Origin: Pseudomicrostroma phylloplanum
Taxonomy: Eukaryota > Basidiomycota > Exobasidiomycetes > Microstromatales
DNA: 64,000 bases
NCBI GenBank assembly: GCA_039545275.1
Contig: BCHS01000001.1
Location: forward strand, 1,380,853-1,444,852
Direction: 5' to 3'
Each line of letters opens with the position of its first letter. Positions within the stretch are counted from its first letter, which is position 1. The notes below the pieces were generated by a model. The model saw only the letters and a program-made list of their open reading frames with translations. It made no database searches and was not told the origin of the DNA. A program made the position numbers and the translations under genes. Positions 1 through 11,478 of the stretch are shown piece after piece.

Positions 1-619
1 CTTGCCCACGAGTATTATTGGCTTCCCAGGACAGGTAGTGGCTGTGAGAGCTGTGAGTAGGTAGAGAGGATCCTCGAAGTGGTTGAGAGACAGCTCTGAC
101 ATGATCCACCACCACTCCACAGTGTCTCCTCGACGCTCTCATCCCGGGCTCGTACTCCTTTGACATCCTTGGCCTCACCCTCTCATCCAACTCGACTAAA
201 GCCTTTGTGCATTCCTTCAACTACGACGTCGTCGGAATCACAAAAGGCGCCGATGGCTGTCCCAGACTGCCCATTCCGAGAAAGGGTGGTAGCGCTGGCA
301 GCAAAGAAGTGGTGACCAAGGTTAGCCTGGGGGCACCAGAAGAGGTCGAGGCGCCCAGGCTCAGGACTCCCCCGAGACCCAGGGCTGACGGAGCTACAGG
401 TGCGGAGCCACCGCCGAAGGAGAAGAGCTTCCTGGAGAAGTACTGGTACTGTGAGTGCATTGGACGCTTGCGTGAAGCTGGCCCAACGGAGACTGATCAT
501 GCTACTCTCGGGTTCGATCAGACATTCTGCCCGTGCTGGTGCTGTTGGCACTTCCTTCCGATGGAGGCGGTGGAGCAGAAGCGCCTCCCGCTTCTGCTGG
601 AGCCCGGAGAATCAGATAG
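1..619 (+). CDS. EMC10: ER membrane protein complex subunit 10, C-terminal part (partial at window edge)
   Basis: The 5' end lies outside the window. EMC inserts tail-anchored and multispan proteins into the ER membrane, and EMC10 is its lumenal, single-span subunit. Visible coding is 2-52, 123-450 and 522-619, joined across GTGAGT introns (53-122 and 451-521), with stop TAG at 617-619. The joined frame gives a lumenal domain piece, an acidic/Pro-rich linker, then KSFLEKYWYYILPVLVLL, the characteristic EMC10 membrane anchor, followed by a Gly/Ala-rich short tail ending in RRIR. The KS-F-x-KYW-x-Y-I-P signature before the anchor and the Gly-rich tail are known features of EMC10. The intron at 451-521 splits the anchor codon Tyr, and splicing restores the hydrophobic segment that the unspliced frame loses. 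The gene faces RPS21 tail to tail. Confidence rests on the C-terminus only. Confidence 0.8.
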
Positions 620-918
620 AGTAAAGAAAGACAGGGAGAAGACGGATGTAGAGCAGTCATGGTCAATAGAATGGATTGTCAGTTGCCCCAATTGCTTGCC
701 CTTGACAAACGGGTCCCGGACATGACATGCTGGACGTGTAGTGCACACGCTTCACACAGGCAGCGCAGATTGTGCTGCAACTTGATTTGTGGTGCCTCAA
801 GACGTGTGATCGAATTGAAGGTGCTGAATCAGTGCCGCGCAGGCAAGACGTATGGTGTACAATGGGAGGTCAAACAAAAGCTAGTGAAACAGGTGCCGAG
901 GAGAGGATCGGGACAAGT

Positions 919-2032
919 TTACTTGGCGTAAGACCAGACACCTCGGAGGACTGTTGCGATGCAGGAGACGAGAGGAGATTGGTCAGTATACGTGTCTCGT
1001 CAACAAAAGTATCGACAGGATCAGAGAGAGTCTCTTCCGCAAGCCGGCTCCTCTGAAGGCAGAGGAGCGAATTGCGTCCCCAGTCCCTGGCCAGCCCGCG
1101 TCTTCCCAAAAGCCTTCCTCCCCTTCGCCAGCAATCCCGATTCTCTAACAGAGAGGTATTTCGAACCGATCTGACACTCAATAGTCCACTGAAAAGGACC
1201 ACCGAGTTCTTAAACGGCACTCCCTCGCCTAGAGAGTTCATCTCCGCGTCCATGAAAAAACGTCTGGCAGGTAGGAAGCCGAAGCCCCCAGCCTGTCCAT
1301 AGTTTGGAATCCTGCTCATCGATGTGGAAGTGAGCATCAAAGGCAGACTGTCTGGAGCGGTTTGGTTGTCCGAAGACAGGCTTGCTGGATGCCCTCTGTA
1401 GCAGCGTGGTGCTGGCAGAGTTCCCCCGAATCTGGGGAACTTGCTGTAGCGTTCCTGTTCCACCGTCTCCAATCCCTGTGACCCTTCCTTCCTTCGCTGA
1501 GACTCTCGTCAATCGTATCCATCTGCATAGTTGATACTCACGACCCTCCTTGGTAGCCAGCCTGTTGAGCGAGTCATCTCCCTCTCCAGCGCGTCGCACG
1601 TAACCAGACAGAGGGAAGATGGTCGACGATCCCTGGATCAGTCGGCCGTTCTCGTCGACGTCACCGACAGCAATCTGGACCGAGGCGTGGTCCTTGGACT
1701 CGATGATTCGGCCAGTGGCAGCGCACTTTCGGGGCACGTAGAGGTCGACGAGGTCACCCTAGAAGCAGGAGAGGGGGGCAAGGCACATGTCAGCCTCTCA
1801 CATTCCCACTCTCGATGGCCGACTAATAACTCAAAAGAAGCCAGACTTTCAGCAGTCTGCTGAAGTGCCCCTTCCTCCGTCCTGAAAGTGGCATCGTGAT
1901 GCCCCATAACTGCTTCCTTCTCTGCCATCCAATCACTCGAGACCTCTGCCCAAGCTTCGGTACCCCCAACGCCCCGTCCAGAGTCTTTTCCTCGTCTATG
2001 CACTTCTGATATTCACGTTGACGTTCTCCATT
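919..2032 (-). CDS. RPS21: 40S ribosomal protein S21 (eS21)
   Basis: Three exons on the minus strand: 2032-2018, 1758-1542 and 950-919. Spliced, they give an 87-residue protein starting [17 protein letters not shown], continuing through [18 protein letters not shown] and [12 protein letters not shown], and ending [10 protein letters not shown]. This matches eS21 along its whole length, including the C-terminal G-V-W-S-Y motif. eS21 is a small-subunit protein at the 40S head/platform that is needed for late 18S rRNA maturation. Exon 1 is only 15 nt. Intron 1 is 259 nt and intron 2 is 591 nt, both far longer than the usual 70-90 nt here; long introns are common in fungal ribosomal protein genes and sometimes carry snoRNAs. 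Phase is preserved at both junctions (GTGAAT/TTCTAG and GTGAGT/CAACAG). Its promoter is shared with the histone-fold gene at 2414. Confidence 0.92.
1047..1068. repeat. Inverted repeat inside RPS21 intron 2 (9-bp stem)
   Basis: GCTCCTCTG and CAGAGGAGC form a perfect 9-bp stem with a 4-nt loop, about 100 nt upstream of the intron 2 acceptor on the minus strand. This is the second strong hairpin in the same oversized intron. Confidence 0.65.
1420..1440. repeat. Inverted repeat inside RPS21 intron 2 (7-bp stem)
   Basis: GTTCCCC and GGGGAAC form a perfect 7-bp stem around a 7-nt loop. On the minus (transcribed) strand it is followed directly by a second hairpin of CTCTG/CAGAG with an inner CAGC/GCTG stem. 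It sits in the 591-nt intron and could be part of an intronic structured RNA. Confidence 0.6.
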
Positions 2033-2413
2033 TTGTATGACGAGGTTGTGTGGGTGTTGTGTGAGGTGAGTGTGAGGTGTGCTGCGTGGTGAGATCCGTG
2101 AGAAGGGCGAGGGAGGGGCGCCTGGCAAGTTTTCGCGCCCGAGGGAGTTGCTCCGGCTGCGCTTCAGTGCTTACGTAAACGCGCATTGAACGGACGACTC
2201 GTTGATGACAGGCAGCTGGCGGTGCTGAGCCCGCGGTTCTTCCGTTCCGGTTCCGACAAGGCGGAGTGAGAAACCGTAATCTGATGGGGGACTCGCCAGG
2301 TTACGCCTCGCTTCGAGTCAGTTTGCTGCCCGGCCCCCCCACTCCCTTCTCTCCTCTCCCCGCTTCATCCGCCCCCTCTTCTTTTCGCCTCTATACGCCC
2401 ACCATACTCCAAG
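2033..2413. promoter_or_regulatory. Divergent promoter between RPS21 and the histone-fold gene
   Basis: 381 bp between two start codons that point away from each other. It contains a GTGTGTTGTGTGAGG-like G/T-rich stretch around 2048-2090 next to RPS21, and a pyrimidine-rich tract (2330-2400) just before the plus-strand ATG, typical of a transcription start zone here. I see no clear TATA box. Confidence 0.55.
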
Positions 2414-3536
2414 ATGATCTCGACCTACAACAATCCATACTACTTTGCCTCTTCGCCCACCTCAGCCAGCCTGGATCGCACGTCCGGCTCGGCCTCGGCT
2501 TCGCACTCTGCTGCCTCTCATTCCGCGTCTTCTGGCAAGCGGGCCAGCAGTGAGCGTGGTGCCTCGATCAGCTCTCTAGGCTCAAGCTCAGGAGAAGAAG
2601 ACGGGACGGAGGACGAAGGAAGTCCAGACATCGAAGACATTCTCAGCCCTCCTAGATCTATGGGTGGAGCAAGACAAGCCGGCACGGGCCCAGGATCACG
2701 ACTCACCAAGCCAAGCTCCTCGACGGGCGTGCTCGCAAGGGCACTAGCGCGCGCCGATCGACCACCACGTATCGACGACCTCTTTGCCGAGCTCCCCTCT
2801 GCCGTACCTCCTTCGATGGGGTCACACAACAACAAGCGCCGACGAATTTGTGCTGAGCCAAACTGCTGCCAGAAGGGTCTGCGGGGCGAGGCAAGCTCGA
2901 AAGTAGCCGCGGCAGGCGCTGCAGCCTCGGCTGTCCGGGAGCAAGAGGTCAGCAAGACCTTCCAAGACCTCTTCTGGAAGAGGCAAATGTGGCTCATGGA
3001 GCATCGTGATGCAGACGGGGAGAGCCATTGCTCCGACGAGTCTGCTGAAGAGGCGCAGCTCGAGGCACGGGGTGCGAATGCGCAGGCAGATGTGGATGGC
3101 GAGGGCCTCTCGACGAAGCGACAGGGAAAAAAGAGATGTCGTAGTCGCCACGACGATGTTCTTCGTACAGCTGGTGCAGGGCTCCCGCTCGCAAGAGTCA
3201 AGAGGGCGATGAAGAGTGCCGACGAGGAGATCAAGGTGAGTAGAGGGGTTGGTCGCAGCAGCGTCTAGATATCACCCGATCTGACGCTTCTCCCCCCCTC
3301 GCCCAATCGCCTGTGTATAGATGATCTCTCACGAGTCGCCCTCACTCCTCTCGAGGCTTTGCACAGTCCTCATCTCCGACATTTCGGTACGAGCAGGCCG
3401 CAGTGCCCTCACCAATGGCAGGAGAACAATCACCTGCAATGATCTGCGAGAAGTGACAGTGGGCGGCGGCGAGGGAGCTGGAGACGAGTGGGAGTTTCTG
3501 AGGGAGTGTGTAGAGGATGAGGGCAGAGTCCAATGA
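2414..3536 (+). CDS. Histone-fold (CBF/NF-Y type) protein with long N-terminal extension
   Basis: Exons 2414-3235 and 3321-3536, with a GTGAGT...TATAG intron in phase 0; 345 residues. The first 230 residues are Ser-rich then acidic and carry a KRRR basic patch. The last 90 hold a histone fold: GLPLARVKRAMKSADEEIK spliced to MISHESPSLLSRLCTVLISD, then RTITCNDLREV. The LPLARVKR...MIS order and the R-T-I-T/N-D-L motif are those of the NF-YC/HAP5, DPB3/CHRAC and NC2-alpha group, where the domain pairs with an NF-YB-like partner. The exact paralogue cannot be fixed from sequence alone. The intron falls between helix 1 and helix 2, and the unspliced frame would break the fold. It is probably a nuclear DNA-binding or chromatin subunit. 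Confidence 0.7.
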
Positions 3537-3634
3537 GCCGCGAACCACAGCAACGCTACTTTCCGAGATTACCCAGTCAATGCCATTGATGTCAAATTCG
3601 ATCGACAAGGCTCGCAGTGGGACTCGCTGCTGCC

Positions 3635-4837
3635 TCAGAAGACCCACCCGACCTCTGGCTCGAGGCCAAACGTCTCCCAGAATTGTCTCCCATCGAGCGC
3701 TTTGCTCTTTCCTCCACTCATCTCGAACATCACTTCGGCGCTGCGAGGGAGAGCCCTGGCTGGACTTCCGGGCTCGCTGAGGAGCTCGCGGACAATCCTA
3801 GGCGCCGGGCCTTGTGGTGGGTGGTCCCTACCTGCTTCGCCTGCTGTGCCAAACTGAGCTGCGAGGTCCCAGATGTCGCTACAGTGAGGCAGCAGATCCA
3901 AGACGACCGTTCGTGGTCAGTAGCGCTCAGGTACCACTCTCGCGTGACCACCTACTCACTAGATTCTGCCGTTGGTCAGAATCCACCTCTTGCCCACTGC
4001 CTTGTCGATCCCTCCATGCGCAGCGACAACTCCCCTAGCCACGTCCCTGCCATGTATCAAGTGCACGCTTGCCAAGCCACGATACACATCCTTGTTGTCA
4101 GGCAGGCGTGACATGTAGTTTCTCACGGAGCGCCCGTGACCCCAGAGTCCACACAGGAGGAGGACGGTCGTGCCGATGGGTTTGGAACGAATCTTGTTGG
4201 AGGGACAAGAGTAGGACAGGAGCTCATTCTCTGCCAAGGCTCGAGGGAGGGGCATCACATCGGAAGAATTGTCTGTCCAGGGCGAAGGACGAGGCTTTGG
4301 CTTGTGGTCGTGGTCGTGGTGATGCCTCTTCTTCTTCTTCTTGTGGGACAAGTCGATGGCCGTGTCCTCGACAAAAGTCGGTCCATTGTCATAGACGCCT
4401 GTGCTGCCCAGCAGGATGAACTTGGTGTCTACGTCCTCGATGCTCCTGATCCTGGGCTTTTCGTCCACGGACTGCTGCGCCTCCTTCTCGACCCTACTGT
4501 TCAAATATCCCCTGACTAGACGCTCGACGGCCTTCTCATCGTAAAAGGGGAAGATGATCAGAACCGTCTTCGCATCAGGCAAGATCTTGTACGACTCTAC
4601 ATCGTCGCTGTCTGGGTTAAAGGTCCATGGAATTGTACCGTTGCCACCAGCGCGAGTGGTAGAGACGCAGCGCAGGCCGGCTTCGGCCGCGTGAGGGAGG
4701 ACGAAGGAGCCAGTCCAGCCTGAGCCGAGGCAGAGGAGGTCTACTTCGGTGGGGAAGGCAAGACGAGAAGAGGAGGAAGCCGAGGGCAGTTCACCCAGCA
4801 GGGTCGACAGAGACGGCAGGCAGTCGAAGAGCGACAT
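3635..4837 (-). CDS. NAD(P)-binding Rossmann-fold protein, extended-SDR/YeeZ-like
   Basis: Exons 4837-3960 and 3878-3635, with an 81-nt GTGAGT...CTGTAG intron; 373 residues. I chose ATG 4837 (MSLFDCLPSL) rather than upstream in-frame ATGs because the upstream stretch looks like 5' UTR and lies outside the fold. DLLCLGSGWTGSF near residues 32-44 is a nucleotide-binding G-x-G-x-x-G loop. LLGSTGVYDNG resembles the S-x-x-G-V-Y segment of atypical SDRs, and HGRDVARGVVAAH matches the conserved late motif of epimerase-like proteins. Bacterial YeeZ-type proteins share this order; their substrate is not established. A Lys/His-rich insert (KKKKKRHHHDHDHKPKP) follows the VYDNG segment and is not part of the fold. 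Function beyond dinucleotide binding is inference. Confidence 0.6.
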
Positions 4838-5107
4838 GCTGTCTGGATGAGAAGGACAAGGTAGGAAGAATTCGGTGAGGCGAGGTGAGGTGACTAAGGT
4901 AAGAGGCGACTCAAGCGAAGGCATCGGCTGACCACGATTGGTGAGTGAGTGGCTCCAGGCCGCCGGCGCAGAGACGCATGTGGAGAGTCGGAGAAACGCA
5001 ACGGAAAGACGGCGATGCGGGGAAAGTCGATGCAATACTGCAAAAGAAGAATGATAATGCTACATCCACGCCCACGCGAAAAGGTCAACGATCCCCTCTT
5101 CCCTCAC

Positions 5108-7880
5108 TCATGCCCTCTTCCTCACCTCCTCCCAAATCTGCCACTTTTCCTTTTCTCGCCTGACCCTCGCCTCCTCTTCCTTTTTCCTCTGCTCCTTCTC
5201 GCTCTCCACTCTCCTCGCCTCCCTCTCCGTCAGTCGATGTCGATCAGCTTGCTCCTGTCGGGTGAGCTCGGCCTGGTAGGACTTTTGGAACTCTTGATAC
5301 CTGCGCTCGGCTCGACTGAGCTTTTTACCACCACTACCACCATCAAAGTAGTTCTCTGGCTCTCCCGTCTCTGCATCGACGAAAGCAGGCGTCGAGGGAC
5401 TTGCTGGTTCGTCCTCTACTATGGGCTGACCGGCGCCATACTCCCTCTCGCCATTTCCGCCGGCGTCCTGACCCTCAGCTTTCGTGATGCTCTTCTTTGA
5501 GCTGAGCTGGCGAGGTCCAAGACCCAACCTCGGCGCAAGTATCGAGGATGGCTCTACACGAGTCGCCTCTTTCTCACTAGTCGGAGTGCCACCTTCATAA
5601 CCCTCGGCTTTCGGTACGCTACCTTTAGAGCTCTGCCGACGGGACCCGAAGCCAAGTCCAGGTGCGGCCAGCCGAGAAAACCTCCCTTCCTTTTTGCTGC
5701 TTTTGCTGACTGCACTCTCGCCTCCTGTGCTCACCATGCGTGTGTGAGCCGGCCTTGTGTGTCCGCCGGACGCTTGCACGAGAGGAGGGACTGCGCCCAT
5801 CTCGTCGTCTTCATCGCGAGGTATAGGCGGCAGAGGCGCATCCACAAAGGGAAACTCCGCTTCGCCGGCACTAGAGGGTTGGCTTTGAGCCCGGCGGCTG
5901 CTGACACTGAAGTCTGCCGGCTTCGGAGAGTACGGAGGAGTAGCAGCAGCATTTGGAGTGCCTGCCGTACCTTGGGAAAAGTAGCTCCTGGAAGGCTCTT
6001 CTTCTGCCTCTTCTGGCGCAGACGTAGGAGGAAATGGGCTCACGTGGGCGATGGGCGGCAAGTCACGCGTTGCCGGCAGGTCCCTCTGCTCGACCGTCTT
6101 GGCCGCTTGACTGCTTCCATTGGTCTTGAAACTGCTTCCATTGTGGCCATTGGAAGCCAGACTCTCGTTCAACGCAGCGCGAGCTGCCGCCGCTCTCCTC
6201 TCGGCAGCTTCGACGGCAGCTCTAGCCGGATCAGTGGGCTGCTCACCACTGCCTCCGACCGCATTGCCTCTGGAGAGGACCTCGTAGCTCTTGTTCCTCG
6301 TCGTGGTCCTCCGCACCTCGCTCCTCCCATTCTCGGTGGAGCTGCTGTGAGAGGCGGCCCTCTGCTTGCCTCGAGCTTTGACCTCACCCGATGCCGCGGT
6401 GAAGCCAGTAAATGCTTTCGCGTTGCCGTGTTCGGCAATGCTAGCCATCGGGCTATGACCGCTATCACCCGTGGTATTTCCAGACTGGCCAACAGCGCTG
6501 CTCGATCCCTTGCCTATCGACCCCTGTACGCCAGGTCCAATGACTAGGGCACTGGAAGGCATTGCCTCCTGGCCTGCAGGACCTCCGGATCCGAAGACTT
6601 GCTGCATCGCATTGGAGCTGGTTGCAGCGCCGGATGTATTCCCTGCCCCTTTCGTGTCTTGATTAAAGTAGCTATACGAACCCCCCGTCGACGCGCGCGG
6701 CGCAGACGGTCTCCGGCTCGGATGCTGACTAGAGGCGGGCGTGATCGACGGGCTGGGTATGTTGGCGGGCGAGGTGGGGGCTGGAGACGCTGTAGTGCTA
6801 GCAGGCAGTAGAGGAGAAGGTAAAGCCCGAGAGCTCCCAATCTGCTGCGAGTCCTTCTTGTTATAAGAGCTCGAGCGCTTCGTCTTGACGTCAGCCGGCC
6901 TGTACTGCGCTGCAGCGGGCATAGCCGCTGGAGGCTCGACTCCGGCGCCGAGGCCCAGAGGTCTCGAAGGACCCGAAGTGGCTGGATTGCTAGAAGCCTT
7001 GGCTCTCCGAATCTCGGCAGCGGTCATGCCAAAGTTGTTCGATCCGGCGTTTGAGCTTCCGCCCTGAGCTCCTCCGCCTACAGTGACAACGCGGTACCCC
7101 TTCGAGTAGTCCCGATATTGCCTGGCATGGTAGTTGGCATTGGGTTGGGCTTGTACACTGGAGCTATGCGAGGACGGCTCGGCGGCTCTTTTGATGTTGG
7201 CTTGGGAATAAGAAGGAGGCGCAGACAGGGTACCTGCCCGAGTGAGAGCGCCTGGAGGAAGGGAATAAGTGTGGTCTTTGGGCAGCTTGGGCAGATGTAA
7301 ATCTGGCAGGGCAAAAGCGGGTTTAATCCGAATGCTACAAACGCAAAACAGGGAGAAGTCTGTCAGCTGCCTGTATGGGCAAATGAGACTTTCGAAGCAT
7401 AACTCACAGCACCTCATCCCCGCTCTCGAGCAGACCACAATCAGAGTCATCAGCCAGCTCGAATCCCTCCATCTCGTCGTCTATCCCCTCGCCGATTCTG
7501 TTCCTCGTCTCGGGCGCAATGAGGACATTCTGCCTCAGCTCCAAAGCGATCATCTCGCTCCTCCAGCCGTGAATGGTCATCAGTTTGAGATTCTCCGACT
7601 CGGTCATGGGAGCCGTGGAGGACTTGAGGGAGACCTCACCGGTGAGGAGACGCAGCACGGAGAGCTTGAGAGTCGAGCCAATGGTTGCCGAAGCGGGCGG
7701 GATGGGGTGTGGACATGTGAAGAAGGGGAGGGGCGACTTGGTACGCAGCTGGATCGAGGGGGCCAGACCACCTCCGGGCAAGGAAGCAGAGACGCTAGCC
7801 ATTGAATAGGGAGCGTCATTGCTGCCAGAGGGGGTCCCGCTTCCTCTACCCGCACCGGAAGACACGCCGGGAGCAGCCAT
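5108..7880 (-). CDS. Large low-complexity protein of unknown function with C-terminal coiled coil
   Basis: Exons 7880-7408 and 7334-5108, joined across a 73-nt intron in phase 2; 899 residues. I do not recognise the family. Residues 1-160 look folded: a hydrophobic/charged segment with TIGSTLKLSVLRLLTGEVSL and NVLIAPETRNRIGEGIDDE, then an acidic stretch (EGFELADDSDCG) that ends exon 1 at DEVL. About 600 residues of Ser/Pro/Ala/Gly-rich disordered sequence follow, with several short RR/KR patches. The last 70 residues are a charged Glu/Arg/Lys helix (RREKEKWQIWEEVRKRA at the C-terminus) likely to form a coiled coil. This looks like a scaffold or regulatory protein, which is inference only. No signal peptide or membrane span is visible. 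Confidence 0.65.
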
Positions 7881-8546
7881 CTACTCGTACTGGAAGCCCT
7901 AGAATGCTGCACGACTGACAGCAAGAGGTGAGGAGATGCTTGCTGGAGAGGTGGGCCTTGTGACGGTATGCAGATGCGGAAGGAAGGATGAGGAGTGAGT
8001 GGAGCAGCGGGCGGGTCTGCGGAACAGAGATCCCGGAGCCAGGAAGGTGGGGCGGAAGCGGGAAGAGTGGAGCGCGCAGACTGAAGCCCAGGCACCGTAC
8101 TGCCGTCTAGCTTCGCCAGGGGAGAGGAGGTGCAAAGGAATGGTATGAGGCCGTTGACTTCGGTGAAGGTGGTCCAGTTCAGAGTCGAGGCTCGGGTCTA
8201 GGGCAAGTAGAGGGCGAGGCTAGGCTGAGCTTCGCCTCGCAGCCTTTGGCCCCAGCCTTTGTCTTCTGCCGGAAGGAGAAATGCGCCTGTGGACTCTGGT
8301 CGCCCTGGGTCGACCGTCGTCACTCTGCATGACCAACGTCCAGAAGTGAGACGAACTCCGCGCCCTCACCAAACACTGCTACCTTCGGTATAATGATCAC
8401 GAAAAGAGTCTTCTATTCAACAGTGCCAGACAAAGAAAGGGACGGGGGAAACAACAAATGCATGAAACCACAGCTAGATTCACTGGCCGTTGGTAAAAAG
8501 AAGAAACAGTGGCCAATGTAACAGGAGCGGCCTTTCAGTCCTTTCT
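7881..8546. other. Intergenic: promoter of the 5108-7880 gene and 3' region of SSE1
   Basis: 666 bp without a convincing gene. The left part is upstream of a minus-strand ATG and the right part holds the SSE1 3' UTR. Short antisense ORFs here have no family features. Confidence 0.5.
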
Positions 8547-11014
8547 TTAGTCTACATCCATCTCGGGGATCTCCTCCTCGACCTTTGCCTCGCCCTCGGC
8601 AGGCTTCTCCTCTGCGGGCTCCTCCTTCTTGGGTGGTGCGTCTTGCTGCGATGGCGCAGGAGGTGCCTTTGGCTTCAGCTTGCTCATGATGGGAGTGCAA
8701 ACGTACAGCACATCGTCGCGCTGCTTGGCCATGTCAGCAGCCGTCACCTTGGGGTTGACATTCTTGGGCAGCTCACCCTGCTTGTACAGGATGTCGTCCA
8801 GCCAATGGGCCACGGTGGCGCACTTCTCAATGACCTTTTGCTTGTCTGCGTCGCTGATGTGCGAGTACTTCTCCTCACCACCCTGTGCCTGCTCAAGGAA
8901 CTTGTTGATCGTCTCACGCAGGGCAGAGGCAGCCTTGGGACGAGCGTCATTCTCCTGGAATCGCTTGATGATTGGGCCACCAATCTTCTGCAGCTTCTCA
9001 ATCCTCTCGACGTAGGCCGACTTGGTGGCATCCTCGCCATCGTCACTGTACAGCCACTCCTCCTCGGCATTGAGAGCAGCGAGGTACTTCTCCTTCTCCT
9101 CTGGCTGAACGTAGGGACGCAGAGTCGAGTCGAGCTTGCTTCGCTGGTCGTAGATCATCTCCTCGAGGGCATTCTTGCGGTCGGCAGTGTCAATGACGAG
9201 CTTGTCGTTGGAGTACATCTCACCCTCTGCCTCCTTCAGCTCAGTGAGGATAGAGGGGTCCTTCTTGCCCAGACCGGACACAACGGGCAGGCTGCTCTTG
9301 TCCTTTCGCTGCAGCTTCTTCACCTTTTGCTTGATCGTCTTTGGGGCCTCACCATCGGCGCCGTCTGTCTGCATAGCGTCCGGGTTGGCGACCTCCTCCT
9401 CCTTCTCCACCTCCTCGACAACGTAAGCCTCCTCAAAGTTGAGGATGCTGTGCAGATTCAGCCTCGTCTTGACCTTGACAATGGAGTGATCACCATTGGC
9501 AGTGGGCTGAACGCCCTTGACTGTGAATTGGCCAAGGAAGGGGTTGATGCCCTTTGGCAATTGCTCTGGGTTGGCGTAGTGAGCTTCCAGGGTGAAGGGC
9601 TCCTTGCGGTAGAAGGTAAGGATCTTGGTGGAGGGGACGGGGTTGTTGGGCTGGAACACGAGCAGCTCAGTCTCCTCGTCAACATCGGCCTTCTCCCAGG
9701 TCACCTTGATGGGGTAGCTGGTGACATCGTGCACGGCAAAGTCTCGCACACGGAAGACGGGCGAGAGGGTAGCGCAGGCGAGTGTGGCACCTCGGGCTAC
9801 GGCCTCATCCTGGTTCGAGGTAAAGGACAGGACCTTTCCGTCGAAAAAGGCAGAGACGCGCTCCTTGAGGGCAGGGACACGCGAGCTGCCACCAACCATC
9901 TCAACGGAGTAGATGTCCTCCTTTGTCAGACCGGCCTGCGAGAGGGCAGATTCCAGAGGAGCAGTGATGCGCTCCAGCAGGGGGGCCATGAGCTGCTCAA
10001 ACTCCTCACGCTTGAGCTGCGACGAGGCGTCAATGTCCTCCATCAGGGACTCAACATTGAGGGGAGCAATGGCGTTGGCCGAAAGCACCTTCTTGAGCCT
10101 CTCACAGCCGGCGGCCAGTCGGAAGATGGCCTTTTGGCTGGACATGACGTCGACTTTGTACTTGCCCTTGAACTCTTCAGCAAAGTGCTTGAGAAGAGCC
10201 AAGTCCATGTCACGACCACCAAAGTGCCTGTCCGAAGCGGTACCGAGAACAGTGAGCTGACCCTTTGAGAAGGCAACGACGGCGACCTGGTAGCTGGAGT
10301 GACCAAAGTCACAGAAGACGACATTCCTCGGGTTCTCTGGCTCGGGCAGGTCAGTCTTGGTGATACCGTAGCCCAGGGCGGTAGCGGTGGTGTCGTTCAT
10401 CAATCGCAGAGGGTTCAAACCGGCCACCTCGGCAGCGTCCAGCATTGCCCTACGCTGAGGGTCGGTGAACCACTGAGGGACGGAGAGCACAACGTCGCTG
10501 ACGCCGGCGCCTCCGAGCTCCTTGCTAGCAGTATCCCTGAGCTTACCGAGGTAGGCTCCCATCAGCTGAGTGGCAGAAAAGGTTCGCTCCTCATTTGCGA
10601 AGCGGACCTTGACGCCCACCTCGCCCTTTGTGTCGACGAGCTCGGCATTGATGAACTTCTTTTCGTACTCTTGGATGTCCGAGTCCTGGAATGTGCGGCC
10701 GATGAGACGCTTGAGGGATCCGACGGTGTTCTTGAAGTTGGACGTCTGCATCGTGGCGGCAGCCTCTCCGATGGCACGGCTCTTTTGGCCGAAGGAGATC
10801 AGCGACCTGGAAGAGGCGAATGGGGCAAAGCATGCGACAAGGGTCAGTACTCAGCAACAACAGGAAGCCTGTGGCTTGCCTCCTCCTTTGCCAAGCCTAC
10901 TCACGGAGTCTGACGATTCGAGACCTCATTTGCCAATACGTCTACTCCACGCTGACGGGCAGCTCCGATCTTGGAGCTGGAGTTTCCCACGTCGATTCCG
11001 ATGACGGAAGCCAT
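8547..11014 (-). CDS. SSE1: Hsp110 chaperone, HSP70 nucleotide-exchange factor
   Basis: Exons 11014-10905 and 10806-8547, with a 98-nt intron in phase 2; 789 residues. The start MASVIGIDVGNSSSKIGAAR is the Hsp70-superfamily phosphate-1 loop in its Hsp110 form. QWFTDPQRRAMLDAAEVAGL, RLMNDTTATALGYGI and VVFCDFGHSSYQVAVVAFSK follow in the nucleotide-binding domain. The beta-sandwich is split by an acidic insert rich in Glu/Val (VEEVEKEEEVANPDAMQTDG), diagnostic of Hsp110, and a helical lid follows. The tail is acidic and Pro-rich and ends EIPEMDVD. Sse1 works in the cytosol, exchanging nucleotide on Hsp70 and holding unfolded clients. The length fits basidiomycete Hsp110s and exceeds yeast Sse1. 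A long open frame on the opposite strand is a codon-bias shadow. Confidence 0.95.
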
Positions 11015-11478
11015 GATGGTGGGGTGTGATGGGTGGAAAGGGGGGGGGACGGAGAAACGAAGTGTATATGTCTAGTGGTCTAGAAAGGGAAAGGGGGTAT
11101 CTATATCCTCTCCTTTGATGTATTGTGAGGGGGGAGAGTAGAAGGTTGCGAGGCGGGTGTGAGTGGTGAGTGTGCGCCGAGTGTGCGTCGGTTGTTCCAG
11201 TCAGTCTATGCGTCTGTGTCCTTCTGTTGCCAATTTCTCGGTGAAAAGGAAGGAGGTGCTAGTAACTTCGCGGTGGAATTCTGCGCGCACAAGATCGACT
11301 CGTCTCGCGTGGCCTCCATTGCCTCGGGCGAAGCTCCACATCATCCCACATCAAGCTCCGTTCCGTCATGCTCTCCGCACGCTACACCCCCCGCACCCAA
11401 CTCGAGATACCCGACGACCGCGAGGGGAGTGACCTCACACCCTCGCTAGCACACCCTACATACCATACCTCGACAGTC
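11015..11478. promoter_or_regulatory. Divergent promoter between SSE1 and the 11479 gene
   Basis: 464 bp between divergent start codons. It contains a homopolymer of about nine G near 11040-11048, which on the SSE1 strand is a C-run in the 5' leader. I could not find a clean three-unit heat-shock element by eye. Confidence 0.5.

Noticed and set aside
8490..10268. 592-residue open frame on the plus strand opposite SSE1
   Set aside because: It lies wholly antisense to a certain Hsp110 gene and is rich in Leu and Val as expected from reversed GC-biased codons; no family features.
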